Positions 57,528 to 64,000 of a stretch of 64,000 bases of DNA are shown here, one piece after another. Made by a program: the position numbers and the translations under genes. Positions within the stretch are counted from its first letter, which is position 1. The number at the start of each line of letters is the position of its first letter. Origin of the DNA: Ampelomyces quisqualis (lineage: Eukaryota; Ascomycota; Dothideomycetes; Pleosporales; Phaeosphaeriaceae); NCBI GenBank assembly GCA_018398575.1, contig JAGTXZ010000014.1:1550001-1614000 (forward strand), read 5' to 3'. The notes under the pieces are model-generated. The model was not told the DNA's origin and ran no database searches. It saw nothing but the letters and a program-made list of their open reading frames with translations.

Positions 57528-57783
57528 TGCTGATGGTAATGCGGGAAGAGAAAGGTGTCGTTGTTGCACGTGCAGTTGGAGCTGTCGCACCGCTCGAAGC
57601 TCGAGAAAATGTAGGTAGGTAGCTCGCCCCGAGGTGGAACCGGATTGGTGGGGTCTGCCCGCGCCTGGCCCGCGAACGAATCTTGGCATGGCCCGAGCGC
57701 GCACATTCCATTTTCCTCTCCCCCCAGGCGACTTTTCTTCTCCAGCTTCGACAACCCACCAAGCCCAACTAACCACCAGCACA
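57528..57783. promoter_or_regulatory. Divergent promoter between NCL1 and RPL7
   Basis: Only 256 bp separate the two start codons, so a tRNA methylase and a ribosomal protein share one control region. The RPL7 side is pyrimidine-rich with CCCACCAAGCCCAACTAACC just before the ATG. No specific binding site was assigned. Confidence 0.6.
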
Positions 57784-58718
57784 ATGGCCAAATCAGCGTA
57801 AGCATCACAACCCCACCGTCAACCACCGCACAGCCATGCTAACGGCAACGATACAGCCCCCACAGCATCTCCCAGACGGACATCGAGGTCCCGGAGACGA
57901 TCCTCAAGAAGCAGAAGGCCAACCAGAAGGTCAATGACCAGCGTGCCGCCGACACGCTAAAGAAGCGTGAGGTGCGATAAACCCTCTCCCATGATCTGCG
58001 CAAGCGGATAGGAGTATCACAGTTGGCTAAGACTCTCTTAGGCCAACAAGCAGAAGCGCGAGACCATCTTCAAGCGCGCCGAGAAGTACCACCAGGAGTA
58101 CGTCAAGGCCGAGCGCGACGTTATCGAGGCCAAGCGTGCCGCGAAGAGGGACAACTCCTTCTACGTCCCCGCTGAGCCCAAGCTCGCCTTCGTTGTCCGT
58201 ATCAAGGGGTATGTCATGCGTCCGATAGGTACCTGCGACTGAATCTAACAACCCGCAGTATCAACAAGATCGACCCTAAGAAGCGCAAGACCCTCCAGCT
58301 CCTCCGTCTTCTCCAGATCAACAATGGAGTCTTCATCAGGCTCACCAAGGCCACCACCGAGATGTTGAAGATCGTCGAGCCCTTTGTCGCTTACGGTTAC
58401 CCCAACTTGAAGACCGTCCGTGAGCTCGTCTACAAGCGCGGCTACGGAAAGGTCAACAAGCAGCGTCTGCCCATCACTGACAACGACCTCATCGAGGAGA
58501 ACCTCGGCAAGCTCGGCATTGTCTGTGTCGAGGACCTCATCCACGAGATCTACACCGTCGGCCCCAACTTCAAGCAGGCCTGCAACTTCCTCTGGCCTTT
58601 CAAGCTCTCTTCGCCCACTGGTGGTTTCCGCCCAAGAAAGTTCAAGCACTTCATCGAGGGTGGTGACCTTGGTAACCGCGAGAACTTCATCAACCAGCTC
58701 GTCGAGCGCATGAACTAA
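57784..58718 (+). CDS. RPL7: 60S ribosomal protein L7 (uL30), 248 aa
   Basis: A structural protein of the large ribosomal subunit. Four exons are read: 57784-57797, 57866-57971, 58042-58208 and 58259-58718. The first exon codes only MAKSA (last codon split). Introns are 68, 70 and 50 bp, too short to host snoRNAs as some yeast RPL7 introns do. The eukaryotic N-terminal extension is Lys/Glu-rich (VPETILKKQKANQKV). The uL30 core includes FVVRIKGINKIDPKKRKTLQ, LLQINNGVFIRLTKATTEML and PFVAYGYPNLKTVRELVYKR, with IEENLGKLGIVCVEDLIHEI and a conserved end FKHFIEGGDLGNRENFINQL. Codon use is strongly biased to C-ending codons, as in highly expressed genes. Intron 1 has two possible acceptors; the second (CACAG) keeps the frame. 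Confidence 0.97.
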
Positions 58719-59121
58719 GCAGACTATCACGGTTGTCTGGGCGGAGTTAGGGAACGATACCATGACGATCACGACTGTTGATCACACCCACTTCGAGAAA
58801 GGAGTGAGGGCAGGCCGAGCCACAATGCTCTGGATAGCTAGACAAGCCCTATGCTCATCCTGCGAGGGGATCAAAAAAATGTACACAATTTTGACCAACT
58901 ATTCGTAACCCTCGACGTCTAAATTTCCTGATGTTATTGGTGATGGGCTGTTCAGCTTACCAAGCCGGTTGATGACCGCATTTACTGGCCTGCATGTACT
59001 CCGTATGTCTGTCACTAACTGGTGCACGTTATCACAGAAATGAAGACCACAGCAAGCAGGTTTCAGAATCTTCAACGTGTCCTGTTAACATCTCACTGCT
59101 GAAACATACATCACCACAACT
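58719..59121. other. Intergenic, nothing recognised
   Basis: About 400 bp with the RPL7 3' UTR and the upstream side of the FAD-oxidase pseudogene. Confidence 0.5.
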
Positions 59122-59968
59122 ATGACAAATGCTAACAGAATGTCCCAATGTGATTGTCTCGTCGATGCAGAACTCCAAAGCCTAATCCTGCTCCCAGAAT
59201 CCGACGCCTATGTCGAGCTCCAAGCGTCATGTTGGGTAGTCAACGCTGCGTTGCGTCCAAGTTGCATTGTTCAGCCACGTACCTCGGACGTCTCGCGTAT
59301 CATCAAGGTGCTCGCCAACACTGATGGCCCTGTCGCCTTACGCAGCGGTGGCCATACTCAGTGGGCAGGGTCCAACGATGTCAACGAAGGTGTCACGATT
59401 GATCTTGTCGGACGACTACGCTTCCCATTTGTTCACCCGGGACCCTACATTTATTCATTCGATCCAGCCAGGTCTGGTTCTCCCTCACTTTCAAAAATGA
59501 CCTCGCCATCATCAAACATGCAGCCGCCATGCACGACAGTCTCGTTGAAGACCCCAAGTCCCTTCTCCTCCAAGGCTCTTTCATGACCCAATGCCTCTTC
59601 CAACCTCTACCAACTCTCTTCGCTACCCACTCCATCGCGCGTGGCGGGAATGTCTTAGGCCTCGACAAAGTACCCAATAATGCGCTGTTATGGCTCATCA
59701 CTGGCGCAACCGAGACTTCCGAACAAAATACAATAATGCGAGAAAAGTTGACGGCTTTTTCAATCAGGCTAGGGAACTTTGGTGAGGAGAGAGGAAGTGC
59801 TGTTGACTGGCGGTATTTAAACTATGTGGATCAGAGCCAGAATCCCCGGGTAGCTACGGAAAGCACAACATCGCCTTGGTCCGTGAAGTGGCAGCCATAT
59901 ATGACCCGAACGGAGTGCTTCAGACAAAGGTGGTTAGTGGGTGGAAGATATCTAAGGTTGATGGATGA
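59122..59968 (+). pseudogene. FAD-linked oxidase (PCMH/BBE type), internally deleted and frameshifted
   Basis: The first part reads the N-terminal FAD-binding domain of a berberine-bridge-type oxidase (ASCWVVNAALRPSCIVQPRT, VALRSGGHTQWAGSNDVNEG, VTIDL). After about 59,415 the middle of the usual ~480-residue protein is missing, and the frame changes near 59,470 to resume at VWFSLTFKNDLAIIKHAAAM and FMTQCLFQPLPTLFATHS. A second frameshift near 59,850 separates AVDWRYLNYVDQSQNP from the C-terminal VREVAAIYDPNGVLQTKVVS and GWKISKVD, which ends at 59,968. The C-terminus is the family's usual end. Such enzymes often serve secondary metabolism, but no cluster is visible here. Confidence 0.8.
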
Positions 59969-60469
59969 CATGGAAGGAGGTAGAGACAGAGTCTTGGACA
60001 TAGCAAGAAGAGTTATTTCGTGTCCTTGCTGTGTGTCCACCCCGCCTGTCGGGTGCTGTTAATGATGATGTGCCATCGCTCCAGCTAGCAATCCTTCCAA
60101 AGTCCTCTCGAATATGGCCTGAGACAAGCGAAGGCAATGTTAGCCCGCACGGCAACCCTTTGCCTGACCACAGCATAATCTAAAAAATAATTGAAATACT
60201 CAGCATATGCTACAGTCACAATACGCTTCTTGACTTTGGCTCAAACTTCCTCTTTAGGCAAGTTGTAACATAGTGTGGATTGTAGCAACTAAATTCACGA
60301 TAAAATTTACTAAATTTTGTAGTAAAAAACTAAACCAATAATTTATCAACTTCTAAACAGTTAAGAAAGAATAATGTGAAGAATGATTAAAATTAATTTT
60401 ATTTTAAGCAAAAAAAAGAAATCTCGAATAGAGGAAAACTTTTAAGATAGATTTTTTATTTTCTCGAAT
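59969..60469. other. Intergenic with an AT-rich patch
   Basis: After the pseudogene the sequence becomes AT-rich from about 60,180 to 60,480 with A- and T-runs. No ORF, RNA gene or defined repeat was recognised, but the patch directly precedes the first copy of a dispersed repeat. Confidence 0.5.
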
Positions 60470-61475
60470 TTTATTTTCACTCGTCGCCATAATCGACAGT
60501 ATATTTGGAAAGTTGCCTAATTAGGAAGTTTAAGGTAGAAGTACGAACACAGTCTTAACTCTACATTCAACTGCGCTTTTCTAAACGACTAGCTGTTGCG
60601 CGAGTGAACCATGACTGCAGTCTACACTTCCTCTATATCTATCCTAACCAGGAAGGATAAAAGTCGTAGGCCGAATCTGCTGCCTGCCTCGACACCCAGC
60701 CACCTAACTAAGCCTCCACGATCGACTGGCTCCCAGAAGCGCGAAAGATTACTGTAATCGACACTACTCCGTTACCTCCGAGGACTTGCCTAGATAGAAC
60801 ATTTGACACCCGCACAAAGATTTTCTAGCGCAGACCCATTAGGACCTTTTAAGAGACCCGCAAGCATACGACAATCGCGCCAACACAATCATCCGCGCCA
60901 TTCTTACTATGTAGTGAAAAAAACATTCCATCTGGACCAGGGCCTTGGTGCCAAAGAAGCACCCACGTCAAATACCCTGCCTGCACCTCAGCCGTGCGCG
61001 CAATTAGCGCCCTGAAACCGCCGTCTAACAATTTAATCACCAGCCTAGAAGGTCAAGAAGGAAATCTGCAGCGCCGAGTAAGTGGTTGTCGCACCGCAGC
61101 GTGCCGACGCGACGTCCAGTCGGTGTGTTCATGTTGCACGGTGAACGGAGATGCAATCCACGGTGTTTGGCAAACCTGCCTAATCGGGATGTTTGCTAGC
61201 ATCTCATTCTTTTTCATCAGGGCAAAAAGGGCATGAAAGATGCGGTATTGCGGTAATCGATACTGGGCTTCGAAAAGTTCGTCGGGTGGTGTCACTGTGC
61301 GGATGATGGAGATGGAGATGGAGATGGGGCTGTGAGGGTTGAACTTTGGAGTTTGTATTTCCGGATGAGCAAAATGGGCAGGGATAACGAAGCGACTGGC
61401 TGTTGGGCGAGTGAAAGCTTACGGTAATCGACGCCATTTTTGAAAAGTTGCCTGATTAGGAAGTTTGAAATTTCT
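60470..61475. repeat. Dispersed short repeat with TAATCGAC...AAAGTTGCCT core, several copies
   Basis: Two good copies lie at about 60,491-60,530 (TAATCGACAG then GGAAAGTTGCCTAATTAGGA AGTTT) and 61,422-61,468 (TAATCGACGC then GAAAAGTTGCCTGATTAGGA AGTTT). Partial copies are at about 60,752-60,803 (TGTAATCGACACTA, TTGCCTAGATAG), 61,168-61,195 (CTGCCTAATCGGGATGTTTG) and 61,251-61,276 (GGTAATCGATACTG, GAAAAGTTC). A leading CTGTTG-C/G-GCGAGTGAA occurs at 60,592-60,607 and 61,400-61,416. All are in the same orientation. A purine microsatellite (GGAGAT)n lies near 61,304-61,325. Nature unknown. Confidence 0.7.
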
Positions 61476-61568
61476 ATGGGATTTCTTCTGATCCGATCTT
61501 GTTCCTTTGGTCTACAAAAATATGTCTTCACACAGTGGAAAATGACGCATCGCCATCCCCCTCGGACG

Positions 61569-63054
61569 TTATTCATCGCCAGCTTTACCATTCCCGCTCT
61601 TCCCGCTGCGCACGCTCTTTATGCTTTTCAGGCTCTTCTTACTTGTCGTGCGTCTCAACTTGGCCTTGAATTTCTGCCATTTGTTTTGCAAACTCTGTGT
61701 ATCCTTTTCTGTGCCGACCTCTCTGACACTATCCAAGCTACCTCGTGGGTATTCTGCTTCGCTGCCCAGGTCCATGCTCTCCACGTTGCGTGCTTGACCC
61801 CTAGCTTCCTCTGGCGAACATTTCTGTTTGCCCAGCAAAATATACTGCAGCGTCTGCCACGCCGGCATGTTCGCAATGGGTCCGTCGGGCGAATTAGCCT
61901 GTGATGTGGCATTCTTCCATGGACAATGTTCGCGGTGTGATTCGAGGAGGTTGAGACGCAGGGAATCGATAGGGATGTCGAGTTTCTGGCTCATCTCTTT
62001 GAGGCGCGTGTCGGAGGACAACCAGAGACCTAGGCGCTGGAAGCAGTGGTCGCATGTCGCGAGGGATATGCGTGATTCGGAGACGCCGGACCAGCCGAAG
62101 AGGGCGAGAGTGAAGGCTACCAAGTCGGTGGGTGATGAGGGCGGTGGGGCTGTAGAACTGAAGAGGGATGAGGCGCGCGGAAGAATGTCTTGTATCGAGG
62201 GGTCGGGGTAGGTGATGTTCTCGAGGAGTGGTAGGTCTGCGGATATGAGTTGGAAGGACTGGTAGCGAGTGAGTAGACTTGCAGCACTCGTTGTTCGGCT
62301 TGCGATGGGGATGTGGTAGATGTCCTCTACGCAAATCATTAGCAGTTTTTCATCGCAGGTCGCGACCTTACTTGAACTCACCCTGGCTTCCTCTCTTCCT
62401 CCACAGACAATCCTCAGCGTGCCCTTTCTCTATCAGTTCAGCATACTTCTCCACCAACTTCTCATCAGCCTCGACTGCAAGATCTTCGCTCATGGGAATG
62501 GCGTTTCCTGCCGCGTCTTTACGCTTCGGATACATCTTGACTGCTACTCGCTTCTCGCATCCTCCTCTACACGCGACAGTATTCCATGTGTCGCAGGTCC
62601 AGCCCCGTCTTGCCCATTCGACCTCGTTGATAGCATCCGGCTTGGTGGTCCATTTCTTGACATCTGCAAACGTCTTGACTCTGCCGAGGAACTGCTCCTG
62701 GCTGTACGGCTGAAAGTTTGGTTGTTTGCGAGGCGTGGAGGGGCTCGATGCTCCAGCTTTTCCGACTACTCGCACTGTGCCTGCTCGTTTGGGCGTCATG
62801 AGTTGGTCTTTCAGCACCTGGATGCGTGCTTGGCTTGCCGATATGCTCCTATCCCGCTCTATGCTGGCGTTGGAGCTTCGCGGGCGCTTGTTGGGTGGTT
62901 CAGGCGAGGTCTTGTGCGCCAGAGACGTGCTTGAGGTGTTTGATTCCCCGGGAGTGCTGGCGAGCGAGGTTGTGGATGTGCTGGCGGCGATGCTGTCGAT
63001 GAGCTTGTGGAACTTGCGCTTTGTGGTTGCGAGCGCGGGCTGTGTTTCCGTCAT
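61569..63054 (-). CDS. RSM1: C3HC zinc-finger protein, Rsm1/NIPA-like mRNA export factor (476 aa)
   Basis: Rsm1 of fission yeast acts in nuclear mRNA export; the animal relative is NIPA. Two exons, 63054-62382 and 62326-61569, are joined across a 55-bp intron (GTGAGT ... CTGCTAATGATTTGCGTAG). The start is MTETQPALATTKRKFHKLID; the frame upstream of it has no family likeness. The first C3HC zinc finger has C154, C162, C166, H212 and C216 available (CDTWNTVACRGGC, GHAEDCLW). The second Rsm1-type finger follows in exon 2 (CDHCFQRLGLW, LLESHREHCPW). The first 115 residues are Ser/Thr-rich and disordered with a KRPRS nuclear motif; the C-terminus is Lys/Ser-rich. It is divergent from MET22. Confidence 0.88.
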
Positions 63055-63470
63055 GTCGACTGTGCGCACTGCACGCAGGCAATGCTGTGCTACAGCGGAG
63101 GGCAGGTGTTGCGGGAGCAGGAGCGGTGGGCCCGTGATTGTGCTCCTTTGTGCTGGACTTTGTTTACTTGTTTCGGGGTGGAAAGGACAAAGCAGGCACG
63201 GACAACAGACGGGCAATCGCAACGTGGCGCTTCAATTGTGGAGAGCTGATCCTCAAGGCACACACACGTGCAGGGCTGATGGCGGGCCGATGTCTGTGGT
63301 TGTTTGTGGTGCTGGCGCGCGTTGGACGTGACCAAACCCCCGACCGAGCTCCTTCCCGCTCCTCCCGCGGCGCTAAACAACATCAGGACTCAGCCCACCA
63401 TGTTACGTCAATCGACCACCCACTCCTGGTGCTCCCCCCACCAAACTCCCGCCCTGCTGCAGACTAGCTC
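63055..63470. promoter_or_regulatory. Divergent promoter between RSM1 and MET22
   Basis: About 416 bp lie between the RSM1 start and the upstream MET22 ATG. The stretch is GC-rich. No individual site was assigned. Confidence 0.45.
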
Positions 63471-64000
63471 ATGCCAGCCCCAATTGCGACATCGAGACGG
63501 TTTCTGCTAGCTCTGCTCATCCTGGCCATCTCCCTCTTCTTCCCGTCGCTCCTGTCGCGAGGTGCTTCCCGCCGCCTCACTCAGTTGACATCACACATTT
63601 TCCCCTCGCCCACAACCAACAGAGCAGCAAGCTCGCCACTGCCCACCCACCGGCCACGACACACAATGGGCTACGAACAGGAACTGGAGGTCGCCCTCCT
63701 GGCCGTCCAGCGCGCCTCCATCCTCACCAAGACGGTCTACTCGAGCCACTCGAAAGGCACCCTCTCCAAGAGCGACTCGTCGCCCGTGACAATCGGCGAC
63801 TTTGGCGCACAAGCATTGATAATCGCCTCGATAAAGCATGCCTTCCCCGAGGATGACGTCGTTGGCGAAGAAGATGCAGACGATCTGCGCAAGAACGAGC
63901 AGGAGCGCAACCTCGTCTGGGACCTCGTGCAGGCTGCAAAGCTTGACGACAGTGCTGCCGAGGACAGGATTGGGGGGCCTATCAAGAGCGTAGACGACAT
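63471..64000 (+). CDS. MET22: 3'(2'),5'-bisphosphate nucleotidase Met22/Hal2, N-terminal part, with leader extension
   Basis: Met22 removes the 3' phosphate from PAP to give AMP, keeping sulfate assimilation running; it is Mg-dependent and sensitive to Li and Na. The gene runs off the window end. The canonical start is ATG at 63,666 (MGYEQELEVALLAVQRASIL), followed by SPVTIGDFGAQALI and FPEDDVVGEEDADDL, which hold the first metal-site acidic residues. The same frame is open upstream to an ATG at 63,471, adding 65 residues. That leader starts with Arg-containing sequence and a hydrophobic stretch (FLLALLILAISLFFPSLL), followed by basic Ser/Arg/Thr-rich sequence, and could be a mitochondrial or membrane-targeting signal. 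Both starts may be used. Confidence 0.9.
   Translation, partial: MPAPIATSRRFLLALLILAISLFFPSLLSRGASRRLTQLTSHIFPSPTTNRAASSPLPTHRPRHTMGYEQELEVALLAVQRASILTKTVYSSHSKGTLSKSDSSPVTIGDFGAQALIIASIKHAFPEDDVVGEEDADDLRKNEQERNLVWDLVQAAKLDDSAAEDRIGGPIKSVDD

Noticed and set aside
57528..57768. NCL1 N-terminal extension from 57,768
   Set aside because: It reads through a clear GTAAGT-CAG intron; the six-codon exon gives the expected Arg/Gly start.
58245..58772. Minus-strand 175-codon ORF over RPL7
   Set aside because: Antisense shadow caused by the strong codon bias of RPL7.

Overview
The window is a piece of a filamentous ascomycete chromosome, most likely a Dothideomycete of the order Pleosporales. The signs are short (about 40-80 bp) GT-AG introns with CTAAC/CTGAC branch sites, typical fungal housekeeping genes (RAV1, PRMT3, RAT1, USO1, HIS6, NCL1, RPL7, RSM1, MET22), and a sharp split between an AT-rich block full of ruined transposons and a GC-balanced gene block. 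The class and order are inferred from protein character, not from a marker gene.

Bases 1 to about 18,545 are one AT-rich, hypermutated transposon block with no intact gene. I can read three large relics in it: a minus-strand Ty3/gypsy chromovirus (about 900-5,710, gag to chromodomain), a plus-strand Ty3/gypsy element (about 6,900-10,100, reverse transcriptase to integrase) and a minus-strand hAT-like element (about 12,345-18,265). Tryptophan codons have become TAG and catalytic YLDD boxes have lost Asp codons, as expected from repeat-induced point mutation (RIP). The mutation context looks unusually strict: surviving CpA and CpG nearly always follow a purine.

Bases 18,546-30,040 are an accessory zone. 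Three large unrecognised nuclear-type proteins (18,919, 21,054, 27,786) alternate with smaller hypermutated insertions (about 23,054-24,370 and 25,597-26,236) and small broken ORFs. The first two genes sit between inverted copies of the same repeat end. The third ends at a TAG followed by a long in-frame open acidic stretch.

Bases 30,391-47,707 are mostly conserved cell biology: RAV1 (V-ATPase assembly), PRMT3 (arginine methylation of ribosomal protein), RAT1 (nuclear 5'-3' exonuclease), USO1 (ER-Golgi tether) and a small alpha/beta hydrolase, with a dead secreted pectin-lyase-fold gene between PRMT3 and RAT1. Bases 47,888-54,900 hold a secreted acidic repeat protein with a GC-AG intron, the histidine gene HIS6, and decayed genes for a six-hairpin glycosidase and a HET-domain protein. 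Bases 54,901-64,000 hold NCL1 divergent from RPL7, a broken FAD-linked oxidase, a dispersed short repeat, RSM1, and the 5' end of MET22, which has a 65-codon in-frame N-terminal extension.

Several neighbours share themes without forming a functional cluster: NCL1 (tRNA m5C), RPL7 and PRMT3 serve translation; RAT1 and RSM1 serve RNA processing and export. Four decayed accessory genes (pectin-lyase fold, glycosidase, HET, FAD oxidase) lie between housekeeping genes and show ordinary indel and nonsense decay. No rRNA, tRNA or CRISPR array was found.
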